From assembly GCA_949775045.1 (NCBI GenBank), contig OX459105.1:16374353-16438352 (forward strand): 64,000 nt of DNA, read 5' to 3'. Below are positions 22,914 to 34,333 of this stretch, piece by piece. Source of the stretch: Metridium senile. Its lineage: Eukaryota; Cnidaria; Anthozoa; Actiniaria; Metridiidae. Each line of letters begins with the position of its first letter. Positions within the stretch are counted from its first letter, which is position 1. A program made the position numbers and the translations under genes. The notes under the pieces were generated by a model. That model was given only the letters and a program-made list of their open reading frames with translations, was not told the origin of the DNA and searched no databases.

Positions 22914-24432
22914 GGTAAGTTAACATATGATTGTTTGTTTGTATGTCTGTCTGACGGGCTAAGTTGGATATGACGTCAGTGATGCCTAAGTATCGGTTTA
23001 TGGTAAGTTAACATATGTTTGTTTGTTTGTCTGTCTGTCTGATGGGCTAAGTTGGATATGACGTCAGTGATGCCTAAGTATCGGTTTATGGTAAGTTAAC
23101 ATATGTTTGTTTGTTTGTATGTCTGTCTGACGGGCTAAGTTGGATATGACGTCAGTGATGCCTAAGTATCGGTTTATGGTAAGTTAACATATGTTTGTTT
23201 GTTTGTATGTCTGTCTGACGGGCTAAGTTGGATATGACGTCAGTGATGCCTAAGTATCGGTTTATGGTAAGTTAACATATGATTGTTTGTTTGTATGTCT
23301 GTCTGACGGGCTAAGTTGGATATGACGTCAGTGATGCCTAAGTATCGGTTTATGGTAAGTTAACATATGTTTGTTTGTTTGTTTGTCTGTCTGTCTGATG
23401 GGCTAAGTTGGATATGACGTCAGTGATGCCTAAGTATCGGTTTATGGTAAGTTAACATATGTTTGTTTGTTTGTATGTCTGTCTGACGGGCTAAGTTGGA
23501 TATGACGTCAGTGATGCCTAAGTATCGGTTTATGGTAAGTTAACATATGTTTGTTTGTTTGTTTGTCTGTCTGTCTGATGGGCTAAGTTGGATATGACGT
23601 CAGTGATGCCTAAGTATCGGTTTATGGTAAGTTAACATATGTTTGTTTGTTTGTTTGTATGTCTGTCTGATGGGCTAAGTTGGATATGACGTCAGTGATG
23701 CCTAAGTATCGGTTTATGGTAAGTTAACATATGTTTGTTTGTTTGTATGTCTGTCTGACGGGCTAGTTGGCTGACTTGCAATAGTCTCTTTCACTGTTAT
23801 CTGCGCCATTTTGGTTTTGCGAGACGAAGTGAGCTTGCATTGATAGAGAGATATCTTAGCTGGATTTCTAGCTGGCTGGCTGGCTGGCTGGCATCAATTT
23901 TTTAATGCCTTGTTTCAGAAAAGCCTAAAATCCTAAATTCATCACCGCCATTTAAATCATTCCTCCATCGCGCAACCGCAGTTCTGTCCTGCTACGCTAT
24001 TGGTGATCCTCATCCTACTATCACGTGGACAAAGAATGGTAGCACGCACATACCACGTGCCATGCTGCATGATCATGGTCACGTGCTTGTGATAACTAAC
24101 GTATCGTCACGTGATCAAGGCGAGTATCAGTGCCTAGCTCGTAATGATGTTTCAATTATAGGTGAGCATGCGCAGTGCATTTTTTGTTCGTTATATTGTC
24201 TCATTGTCTCTAGCTTGTAAGATGATGTCCATGGCATATGTTGTTTGTTATATGTCCACTGTCTCTCTTGAAAGATGATGTCTATAATCATACTATTCGT
24301 CAATGCAATGTAGCTCAATGTAAAACCGTTTAGGCTAAGGTATATTCTTTTTCCTTCATACGAAGTCAGGGACACTACAACAGCGTATGACGCCAATTGA
24401 CAGTGAAGTATAAAGCAAATGCAGTTAAACCA

Positions 24433-25378
24433 TGCAATACAATACAATACAATACAATACTTTTATTTACATTCTTTTACATTTTTAAATACTTATGTTC
24501 TAATTACAAATTAATTGTTTAATTACATTTTTCTTTTCTCATATTTTTGTTATTAGTAAATTTTTGGAATGTCAGTGTCTAAATTAACATTTAGTTTTCG
24601 AGTTAGACACTGTCATTTATAATTGTTTTATCAAGAGCAGTACAAAAATATGTTGATTATGAAATATATGAAATATATGAAATAATATGAAATAATATGA
24701 AATAATACGAACAAATACGAACAAATAAATAAATAAATATAGCCATATGTAAAGCAACTAATCTAGATTATATATTTATAATTGTATTTATAATATTTAT
24801 ATCATATATTGTTTTGGTTTGGTTGTTAATTCGAAGATGAGGGGCGTTGGCTTTGCAGCAAATGCTCCTTTACCTTTTTTTTAAAAATGAAGGGTTTTGT
24901 AACTAATTTAGTTTCAGTTGGAATTTCTTTCCATAGCTCTGGTGCAAGAGCACTAATTGTTTGTTTGCCAATATTTGTTCTTACTTTTTGCTTTAGAAGG
25001 TTATTGTTTGAGGCATACCTTGTGTTATAGCTATGAATGTTCTTAGAAAATTGGAAATAATTATCAAAGACTGATGGAAGCTGTTTAGTTACCCACTGGT
25101 GAATAAATTTTAGTGATTGTAATTTAAAGATGTTGACTATAGTTAGAAGGTCTAAAAGATTGATTAATGGAAGAGCACTATCAGTATTTCTACCATATAG
25201 TGTAGCAAAGAAAAATATTCTAATGATATGGTTTTGTTTAACTTGAATTTTTTTTAGTTGGGTTTTATATGTACTTCCCCATGCAACTATTGCATAGGTT
25301 AGATAAGGGTAAACAAGGCTGTAGTAAAGTTGTTTCAGTTGTATAAGAGAGAGATAGTGTCTCAGCTTAAGAAAAATT
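24433..25378 (-). mobile_element. 5'-truncated non-LTR retrotransposon (LINE)
   Basis: On the minus strand, a reverse-transcriptase ORF C-terminus is followed by a 3' UTR and a (GTATT)n tail (24433-24462 on plus). Just the 3' 186 bp of the same element is found at 32333-32518 and 42613-42798. The tail microsatellite and 5' truncation are typical of LINE insertions. Confidence 0.85.
24826..25374 (-). pseudogene. LINE ORF2 C-terminal fragment
   Basis: An open frame of about 180 codons without a Met, ending TAA at 24828-24826. It reads LYYSLVYPYLTYAIVAWG, then YKTQLKKIQVKQN and YNTRYAS...ALAPELWKEIP. These are the familiar C-terminal motifs following the reverse-transcriptase palm in CR1/jockey/RTE-like LINEs. 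Palm and endonuclease domains are missing (5' truncation). It is not a host gene. Confidence 0.85.
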
Positions 25379-25805
25379 CCCGCATTTCTTGATAACTAAC
25401 GTAAAATATGAAATGCAATCTAAGAACGTACTAACAAATAGTGACTATTTTGTCACTATCGCTCAACCAGAATATCTTGAGACAAAAGAGTAATACACAA
25501 GAAACCTCATTATCCTTTGTTTTATTATTTATTCTGGGTGAATAGTAAAAAACAATTAGTCACTAAATAGTGACTATTTGTTAGATTTGACGGCATTTGC
25601 TCTATCTGAGACCAGACTGTTTCTTTATGTCTGCAAAGCAATCTCTACTTTTAGACCTTTTACACCGCGAAAACTCTGGGGGAAATGAGTTGAAGGCGAT
25701 TGGTCTTGACCGAGAAAGACTGTGACGGTAACAGACGAGCGGTGAATGATGCGAGAGGGGAGATCTCACTGAACTCGCCTCATTCCCATGTGCCTATTGC
25801 TCTAG

Positions 25806-25918
25806 TTCAAGGCCGGTTGTTCAAAGCTAGATAAACGCTAATCCTAGGTTAACTCTAAAGAAAACCTATCGAGTTAACCTAGGATTAACACTAAACTGGC
25901 TTTGAACAACTGGGCCCA
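25806..25918. mobile_element. Small foldback (MITE-like)
   Basis: Arms GGCCGGTTGTTCAAAGC...CCTAGGTTAACTC and GAGTTAACCTAGG...GCTTTGAACAACTGGGCC. It is inserted in intron 3 between CTAGTTCAA and GCTCAAT, relative to the empty site near 10340. Confidence 0.75.
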
Positions 25919-26794
25919 GCTCAATATTCTCAGACTGAGATCTATGTGAAATGTAAAAGACTGTTTATTAGTTTAAACTTTGACTATAATTTATTGATGA
26001 CACGAAGAAAATGTTTTATATCACCAGATTATCCAACAATAGACACAGTCCTCACTCGTTCAGTAGTACGAACTGGAATACAGCAAACAGTCAACATTGG
26101 TTGCTATGGAAACAGTTTACTACCTTTAACCTATAGGTGGTCAAAAAATAAAGTGGCATTAACCAGTAAACATGGAAACAGTCCAATAATTGTGTTTGGG
26201 AACATTTTAGTAGTTACACCTAGAGACGAAAAGGATTATGGGAAGTATGTTTGTCACGTGAGTAACCACGTGGATACGACTGACTTTGAGATAGAACTGC
26301 GATTGTTTTCCTTGGGCACTAATCAAACTGGTAAGTTTTTTTTTTTCGTTATGCATGTTAAAAACTTTTCACTCTTGAATTTACTTTCTGTGGTGTTGTC
26401 TAGTTTCAGATCCAGTCCTTCCTTCCTAGGAAGCCTCTCTCATCCTGTTCCACTTACTGCAGTGAGAGACTGGGTGTGATTATTCCTCTCGCTCTTGTTC
26501 TAATAATATCAATTGCCATAAACATTCGCTTTATACATCACACCTATCTACTAAAGAAACGTACAAAGTCACCCTCAAAACCAATCCCTATGACCCCACT
26601 GACACGGGAGGAGTCCAATCTTATCAAAAACACTGAAATAGCATGGGACAATTTACTTCCTGAAGCATCGAGTACGGGGGGTCCGTATGTAAACGCAGGG
26701 ATAGTGAGTGATAAGGAGATATTATTTAAAAGACATATCAATGACATCCAATCGTAATGAATAGTTTAATCCCTCCCCTAGCAGGTAGGCGTTT

Positions 26795-28170
26795 TTAAAA
26801 AAAAAGTAAATATGTTTTCATTTTTTCCAACACAAGCGTATATTAGTTGATTTACTCTGCCTAATATTTTTCAACATTTGTTGACAGAACTAAACTTACC
26901 ATTCGTGATGACAACCGTGCGTACTTTCTTCTCAATTCGTTCAGCTCGCTGATCATTTTCTCTAAAAATACACAATTTAGGCAAAATAGGCAATTTATTG
27001 TGTGCAGGAATTTTTTTTTTCGTCCTTCGTGGTTGTGCACAATTTTGTTTTTCTGTAATGCTGTGCTCGATATATTTTTTTGTTTTTTTGCCCAACCCGA
27101 CCATCAAATATCTAATTGTCCGTCCCTTAGTGTTGTGTGGCATGTGAAATCGATATTCAATATCAACTGATATGTTGTTTTAGGGTAATATACACTGTAC
27201 TTATACTCTTCTTCTATTATCATTTAAATCGTCCATGAAAACTCACTTAATTCAGAAAAGCTTACTTCAGTGACTGTGTATGAACACTCAACTTTGGTTA
27301 ACTATTCCGTCAATATTATTTAATTTATTATTATATATATAAAAACAAACATTTTAATGGATGAACAGTATATGAATAATTAATTTTAATTTTTCGATTT
27401 TTTTTAAGATGAGTTTGTTTAAATAGATAGTCTGATATTGTAAATCTCTATATGCTAATTAATATAGTATATTAATTAGCATATATTTAGAAACATTTTT
27501 AATTTTTGTAACCGCATTGAGCTTTGTAAATGCGGAAAAAAGAATGTTTATATTATTATATTCTTCTATAATGAAACTATATATATATATATATGTATTT
27601 GTACTTTGTAATTTAATTTTATGAACATTTATTTATTTATTTACTTATTTTGGATGGCAGCCTTAGAATGGGAATTAAGTTTCCCCCTGCTATCATCCTG
27701 TTGTAATTTTTGTAATGCAACGAACTGTAATTAAAAAAAAACTGCAATATATTTATGGTAAATTTGTCTGGTAAATATTTCACAACAATACCTTGGTCGA
27801 GCGTGCCGGAGCGTTTTGTTCTGACTAATCCAGCGATGTTCAAAATGACAAGAATAATTGCCAACAATAAGACAAGTAGAACGATAACCAATACCACAGT
27901 TTCTCTGCGGCTCCGTGAAGACCGTGAAGCGTTACCAATACCATGAGGGTTGATTTTATTAGTTGGGCTTGTGAATGGTTCGTTCTGATGTCGTTCTACT
28001 GGTCCTTGGGTAACTCGGTCGCTGTTGGCTGCTCCTGTATCGATACTGCTGTATTGAAATGATGTTTCACAGTATCTTGACAAATCATACTCTGTTCTTT
28101 CAGCATGGTGTACAGCTCCAACGTTTTCGTAGGTATGTTCTTCTGGGGTTTCCATGTAAAATGATGACAC
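26795..28170 (-). pseudogene. Collagen-like long form, unit 3, lacking its collagen and C-terminal exons
   Basis: Exon 1 (28170-27792) and the 62-nt exon 2 (26961-26900) are intact with good splice sites. At about 26795 the sequence switches directly to the 3' flank of the Ig pseudogene (GCAGGTAGGCGTTTTT|AAAAAAAGTAAA), so the Gly-X-Y and six-Cys exons are gone. Exon 1 encodes an ITAM-like tail with Y14ENV, Y28DLS (one residue shorter than YDHL), Y40SSI, then a TM (VVLVIVLLVLLLAIILVIL). A message could still encode a membrane-anchored tail and short stalk, but no 3' exon is visible. Confidence 0.75.
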
Positions 28171-29116
28171 CCCTGGTAGTACTTTGTTCTAATTCACTAA
28201 ACCACTATATTTGTAAAGGATAATTTAGCGATAATAAGTTTATTTAAGGAGTAACAGCAATTTTAGAGGAAAATTTGATCACTATAGGATTTATACATAT
28301 ATAGTGCTCAGGGAGCCGATAGATAGCTGAGAGATATAATTTATACATTTGCCATAGGACCTCCTATGGTGTTTGAAGTTATGTCCTTGTCAGAGCAGAG
28401 TCCAAATGACCATATTTGTATGTGGATGAGACGTTCGTCAACGCTTTCATTTTTTTATTTTACTTTCGTTGTTTTTGGAAAACGAAAAACGACACTTTTC
28501 CAGCAGAATTAACAACTTACTAACGATAGAAGATATTCCGTTTTTCCCTTTCGTTTCACTTTTCAGTTTCAGCAATTTATGCATCAATGTGTTTGGTTAG
28601 AGGATTCTTCTCTTAATTTCCAAATATTCAGTCCCAAATAAAGACTTTACTTTAGTTCATCAAACCCAGAGTTATGCCTCGAGTTACAGTTCTTAAAGAC
28701 CCATGGTCAATTACCAGCATGCACTGCGTTAAAGACTGAATTGCGTTGACCATGTAAATCGTACATTCAGACATTTTGATATCTTTTACGATGTGATTGG
28801 GTGTGTACGCTCTTATTTATTAAATTGTTTATCGTTTTGTTTTCTCGTAATAGTACCGACTGCTAATCAAAATAAACAACGCAAAGCATGCTGGTAGGTT
28901 ACAAAAAGCTTGTAAGTGACCGATGGGTCTTTAAGCCTAACCATATGATATCCTGCTGAGTTGACCTTCAGAACAAACGCTAGCTCAACCAATCAGAATA
29001 TTGAGGAATCAACATCGTATTTTGATTAGCATTGCTCATTATTCTGCCAAAAGAATTTATGAAATACGAGTTCTTCCATCTTTAAATTTACTTTCTGTGG
29101 TGTTGTCTAGTTTCAG
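28171..29116. other. 5' flank of the unit-3 long form, joined to Ig intron 4
   Basis: Homologous to 6923-7930. At about 29089 it switches to the last intron of the Ig gene (TTTAAATT|TACTTTCTGTGG), with a short AT-rich overlap at the joint. No gene. Confidence 0.55.
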
Positions 29117-29418
29117 ATCCAGTCCTTCCTATGAAGCCTCTCTCATCCTGTTCCACTTACTGCAGTGAGAGACTGGGTGTGATTATTCCTCTCGCTCTTG
29201 TTCTAATACTATCAATTGCCATAAACATTCGCTTTATATATTACACCTATCTACTAAAGAAACGTACAAAGTCACCCTCAAAACCAATCCCTATGACCCC
29301 CCTGACACGGGAGGAGTCCAATCTTATCAAAAACACTGAAATAGCATGGGACAATTTACTTCCTGAAGCATCGAGTACGGGGGGTCCGTATGTAAACGCA
29401 GGGATATATAGTGAGTGA
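29117..29418 (+). pseudogene. Ig receptor TM/tail exon only, unit 3, frameshifted end
   Basis: A complete last exon with its acceptor (TTTCAG|ATCCAGTCC), encoding stalk, TM (VIIPLALVLILSIAINIRFI) and tail through PYVNAG. A 4-nt insertion near 29405 (GGGATAGTG to GGGATATATAGTG) shifts the frame, so it ends IYSE-stop and loses the last 15 or so residues. All upstream exons are missing. The TM-side reading frame is intact, unlike the unit-2 copy. Confidence 0.85.
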
Positions 29419-30070
29419 TAAGGAGATATTATTTAAAAGACATATCAATGACATCCAATCGTAATGAATAGTATAATCCCTCCCCTAGCAGGTAGGCGTT
29501 TTGAACCCTCTTGACCCCTCCTCTCCCCCTCCCCCGCGAGTTTTTTATCCTCACCACAGGAAGCCCGATGAAAAGAGATATAAGCGATGCCTGCGGAAGA
29601 GGCGAGTATGCGGCCATGTATGCACAAACTATTACATGCAAGAATTAAGCGCACACCGTAGCCACACGACTTGCAAACATGAAGGGATAGCTAGTTTGTA
29701 ATCTTGTATAATACATTGTTTTCTTATATACAGCGCATTTCATACAGTCCAGTCAGTGCTCTTTGCCCACAAATGACACTTGACAGTACCTCATAAGTTT
29801 GCCCTATAAAATACTCGATACTACAGCATTAATTGTGAACACAGATTTCATAATTATTATTCCATGTTCACTGTTACTAATTATACAGTTATAAATTGAA
29901 ATATTTCAACTGCTGTAAACAAAGAACTTCACGTGTCTCTTGTTAATGTTGTAGTGTTAATCTCTACTTTACGTGGACAACGCTAATATCATGGACTGTA
30001 TACAAGCCATTTTTGCTGCACAGTGCATCCCGTCGAGAGTGAAGGTTATTAATTATGTATAGTATGACTT
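29419..30070. other. Tail-to-tail spacer, unit 3 (uninterrupted form)
   Basis: Common Ig 3' flank followed by the collagen-gene 3' flank, without the two insertions found at 11800-12876. No gene seen. Confidence 0.55.
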
Positions 30071-32018
30071 TTATGATATTAAAGGACACTCCGTGTAGGT
30101 GATAAAACAAGTCATATAACCATTATCAGTCCCTTTAGCTTGTCTTATGCGTGTGCACATATAATTTTTTTTGCCACCAAGTACAATCGGCTTTTGCAGC
30201 TCAACAATGTGACCTTTATCAGATGAACACGAAACATGCAGAATCTTCTTGCCCTGGAATAATAATGATGAAAGAACAATCTTAGTATAAATTAATATAA
30301 GAAAAAAAGGAATTGCCAATTAAACATGCAGGAAAAATAAAACAATTATGGCGTGATTTGAAGGATGTCCATACCGTTTCTTCAACGACTTTTGCTGATG
30401 CTGATATACCTGCTGATGAGGGTCTCCTGAAGGTCAATCTTCTTTTCAGGCCCGCAAGTCTAGTTACGTTACATTGTGTTAGATTCCCTGCACCCGGAGG
30501 ACCTTGTGGTCCTTGTATTCCTTGTGGTCCTTGAGGTCCTGCTGGTCCTGCCGACTGAGAAAAGTAAAGATGTTTTCATTTTTTCCAACACAAGTGTCTA
30601 TTAGTTGATTTACTCTGCCTTATAATATTTTTCAACATTTGTTGACAGAACTAAACTTACCATTCGTGATGACAACCGTGCGTACTTTCTTCTCAATTCG
30701 TTCAGCTCGCTGATCATTTTCTCTAAAAATACACAATTTAGGCAAAATAGGCAATTTATTGTGTGCAGGAATTTTTTTTTTTCGTCTTTCGTGGTTGTGC
30801 AGGAATTGTTTTTTCAACTTCCTGCGAATAATTGTTTTGGTCACTGTTGTTGTGCACAATTTTGTTTTTCTGTAATGCTGTGCTTGATTTTGTTTTTTCG
30901 CCCAACCCGTCCATCAAATATCTAATTGTCCGTCCCTTAGTGGTGTGTGGCATGTGAAATCGATATTCAATATCAACTGATATGTTGTTTTACTGGTAAT
31001 ATACACTGTTTATACTCTTCTTCTATTATCATTTAAAACATCCTTGAAAACTCACTTATTCAGAAAAGCTTACTTCAGTGACTGTGTATGAATACCCAAC
31101 TTTGGTTAACTATTCCGTCAATATTACAGTGAGGACACTCGAAACGTGAACACTTTCACTTTTTTGTTACTTTTTTTTACCTACATCCCTTGAGCGAATA
31201 GATTAGAAATATGATTTATTATGAACTCTTTGTGTATTTGATCTCACTGCTTCATTTTTAGAGGTTTTGAAGCAGTAGAAGGTTCAGAAAATAATAACAT
31301 GAAAAAAGTCAAGTGTTCACGGTTCGAGTATCCTCACTGTAATTAATTTATTATTATATCTATAAAAACAAACATTTTAATGGATGAACAGTATATGAAT
31401 AATTAATTTTAATTTTTCGATGAGTTTATTTAAAAATAGATAGTCTGATATTGTAAATATATATTAATTAGCATATATTTAGAAACATTTTAAATTTATG
31501 TAACCGCATTGAGCTTTGTAAATGCGGAAAAAAGAATGTTTATATTATTATATTCTTCTATGATGAAACTATATATATATGTATTTGTACTTTGTAATTT
31601 AATTTTATGAACATTTATTTATTTATTTACTTATTTTGGATGGCAGCCTTAGAATGGGAATTAAGTTTCGCCCTGCTACCATCCTGTTGTAATTTTTGTA
31701 ATGCAACGAACTGTAATTAAAAAAAAACTGCAATATATTTATGGTAAATTTGTCTGGTAAATATTTCACAACAATACCTTGGTCGAAGCGTTTTGTTCCG
31801 ACTAATCCAGCGATGTTCAAAATGACAAGAATAATTGCCGACAATGAGATAAGTAGAACGATAACCAATACCACAGTTTCTCTGCGGCACCGTGAAGCGT
31901 TACCAATACCATGAGGGTTAATATTATTAGTTGGTCTTGTGAATGTTTTGTTCTGATGTCGTTCTTCAATGTCTTCGTAGGTATGTTCTTTTGGATTTTC
32001 CATGTAAAATGATGACAC
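30071..32018 (-). CDS. Collagen-like type II membrane protein, short form, unit 3
   Basis: Exons 32018-31778, 30722-30661, 30554-30375, 30253-30071 give 666 nt (221 residues plus stop), all GT-AG and in phase. The layout is that of the 4973-6922 gene: tail with Y14EDI, basic RCRRE, TM about 48-72, coiled-coil-like stretch, 7-8 Gly-X-Y triplets, six-Cys domain (..GKKNYMCTRIRQ..). One CTC-to-CTR change alters a cysteine of that domain to Arg, leaving an odd number of cysteines. Its 5' part lies inside the 10.28-kb tandem duplication and recurs at 40941-42298. Confidence 0.8.
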
Positions 32019-32332
32019 GTACCCCTGGTAGTACTTTGTTCTAATTCACTAAACCACTATATTTGTAAAGGATAATTTAGCGATAATAAGTATATTTAAG
32101 GAGTAACAGCAATTTTAGAGGAAAATTTGATCACTATAGGATTTATACATATATAGTGCTCAGGGAGCCGATAGATAGCTGAGAGATATAATTTATACAT
32201 TTGCCATAGGACCTCCTACGGTGTTTGAAGTTATATCCTTTTAAGAGCAGAGTCCAAATGACCATATTTGTATGTGGATGAGACGTTCGTCAACGCTTTC
32301 GTTTTTTGATTTTACTTTCGTTGTTTTTGGAA

Positions 32333-32518
32333 ATACAATACAATACAATACAATACAATACTTTTTATTTACATTCTTTTACATTTTTAAATACTTATGT
32401 TCTAATTACAAATTAATTGTTTAATTACATTTTTCTTTTCTCATATTTTTGTTATTAGTAAATTTTTGGAATGTCAGTGTCTAAATTAACACTTAGTTTT
32501 CGAGTTAGACACTGTCTA
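32333..32518 (-). mobile_element. LINE 3' end with (GTATT)n tail and TGGAA target duplication
   Basis: 186 bp identical in type to the 3' UTR of the LINE at 24433. Flanked by TGGAA (32328-32332 and 32519-32523). The empty site is seen at about 7245 (TTTTTGGAAAACG). Duplicated at 42613-42798. Confidence 0.85.
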
Positions 32519-33837
32519 TGGAAAACGAAAAACGGCACTTTTCCAGCAGAACAACTTACTAACGATAGAAGATATTCCGTTTTCCCCTTTCATTTCACGT
32601 TTCAGTTTCAGCAATTTATGCATTAGAATGGGAATTAAGTTTCACCCTGCTACCATCCTGTTTTAATTTTTGTATGATGCAACGAACTGTAGTTAAATTA
32701 AATGTGTTTGGTTAGAGGATTATTCTCTTAATTTCCAAATATTCAGTCCCAAATAAAGACTTTACTATAGTTCAGCAGGTACAACAGAGTTATGCCTCGA
32801 GTTACGGTTCTTAAAGACCCATGGTCAATTACCAGCATGCACTGCGTTAACGACTGAATTGCGTTGACCATGAAAATCGTACATGCAGACATTCTGATAT
32901 CTTTTGCGATGTGATTGGATGTGTACGATCTTATTAAATTGTTTATCGTTTTGTTTTCTCGTAATAGTACCGACTGCTAATCAACATAAACAACGCAAAG
33001 CATGCTGGTAGGTTACAAAAAGCAAGCTTGTAAGTGACCGATGGGTCTTTAAGCCCAACCATATGATATCCTGCTGAGTTGACCTTCAGAACAAACACAA
33101 GCTCAACCAATCAGAATTGAGGAATCAACATCGTATTTTGATTAGCATTTCTCATTATTCTGCCAAAAGAATTTATGTAATACGAGTTCTTCCATCTTTA
33201 AATTAATTGCAAATGCTAGTCAAACTCATGGTTGGATTATATTTCAATCGACAAGAAAAGTCTACATGGTATACTCGGAAAATGCTCAAAAATTGCTAAC
33301 CAAAAAAAATGACCCATAATTCCTTTCGGAGAAGGCGATCAACTCAGCTGGATCCTTATTCTGAAGTAAAGTGGACGACAGTATATTTGAAATAGAAACC
33401 TTTATTACTTGACCTACTAGAGTTACTTACAACAACCTGTACAATAAAGTTGAACATTTTATCTTATTGTTTGACTTGGAATCATTTTAACAAAAGGTCT
33501 GTACTGCAAAAACGGTTTAGCTGATACAACTCAAAATATCGATTACATCATTGCATTCTGGATGACATTTAATAGTGAGTAAACTCAAACCATCATATAG
33601 AGAGATGAAGATTTACCATTGAATAAAATGTAGTCAATGTATTGAGTAAACCCCGACTTTTATTCAAAATATCGTTGGATCAACGCATTTCGAACAATGC
33701 CGTTTTTGCAGTGTGAAGAAAGGAAATTCTCCTGTTTGTTACTGTCTCGGTTCTGGAAGTAGTCTCTTCCCCTTAATGATAAAGAGCTGTGATTCCCGAG
33801 AAACTATGGAATAATAGCAAAGAAAACTAGTAATCAT

Positions 33838-34023
33838 AGGCTAGGTTTACACGGGACCGGACGAATTTTTGACCGGTCAAAAGATCGACCTTCACACGGA
33901 ACCGGTCATTACAATATTTTCGTTTTGACCGGTTAGGCGTCCAAATTATTGCACGTTTAGCGCGGTCCCGTGTGTTTTTTTTTAACGGTTAAAACTTTGT
34001 CCGGTACCGTGTAAACGGAGCCA
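33838..34023. mobile_element. MITE with inverted ends
   Basis: Ends GGCTAGGTTTACACGGGACCGG and CCGGTACCGTGTAAACGGAGCC, with inner ACCGGTCAAAA / TTTTGACCGGT. No ORF. Copy at 44118-44303. Confidence 0.75.
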
Positions 34024-34239
34024 TAGTCATATGTCTCACAGGGTACGATATCGACAAGGGCTATAGCTACTGGTAATTGTTTATCATCTCCTTGCCGATA
34101 AAGAGCTTTGCTTAATAAGCATTATTCCATTCTTTACTGTAGTCATGAAGTCTCCATAGAACTTCCTTTCATTTAATAATACAAATACTAATAACTATTA
34201 TTATTCGTTTCATTTACACTGAATGAAATAGTAGTGCTT

Positions 34240-34333
34240 GCTACCCTGCTAGCAGAGTAAGTTTGTCTAAAAACTAGCTAGTTTTGTTCCTTCGCAGTAG
34301 AGCGAGATAAACTTTCTCTGCTAGTAGGGTAAG
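34240..34333. repeat. Short foldback
   Basis: TACCCTGCTAGCAGAGTAAG and TTTCTCTGCTAGTAGGGTA pair around a CTAGCTAG centre. Copy at 44520-44613. Confidence 0.7.

Larger units (their letters stand above)
21746..23760 (+). repeat. Satellite made of an exon end plus 5' splice donor (11 copies)
   Basis: The unit is about 84-94 bp: AAGTTGGATATGACGTCAGT, then GATGCCTAAGTATCGGTTTATG|GTAAGTTAAC, then (TTTG)n and TATGTCTGTCTGAYGGGC. Copies start near 21746, 21833, 22960, 23045, 23135, 23225, 23315, 23405, 23495, 23585 and 23676. Each keeps the same GTAAGT donor and the same TAA. Copies 2 and 3 are separated by the inserted element at 21886-22913. Confidence 0.9.
24413..25612. mobile_element. Composite insertion bounded by AGCAAATGC inverted ends
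   Basis: Compared with intron 3 of the unit-1 Ig gene (near 10140), unit 2 has about 1.2 kb inserted between GAAGTATA and TATCTGAGACC. The ends AGCAAATGCAG and GGCATTTGCTCT are inverted. Inside are the LINE fragment (24433-25378) and a piece with TAGTGACTATTTTGTCACTA, related to sequence at about 60850-60960. Confidence 0.55.
21475..26757 (+). pseudogene. Ig receptor, unit 2, degenerate copy
   Basis: Exon remnants: 21475-21789, 23919-24161, 26028-26330, 26410-26757. The F5/8C exon 1 and the first part of exon 2 are gone; the junction falls inside the F5/8C end. Ig1 ends with an in-frame TAA (GATGCTAAA changed to GATGCCTAA, about 21770), and this exon end plus donor is amplified 11 times downstream. 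Ig2 has lost 27 nt in frame (IGQASSSTN). The TM/tail exon has a 4-nt duplication (CTTCC to CTTCCTTCC, about 26420), giving CCT TCC TAG before the TM; the tail frame downstream is otherwise open and ends at the normal stop. Ig3 (26028-26330) is intact. It cannot encode the receptor. Confidence 0.85.
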
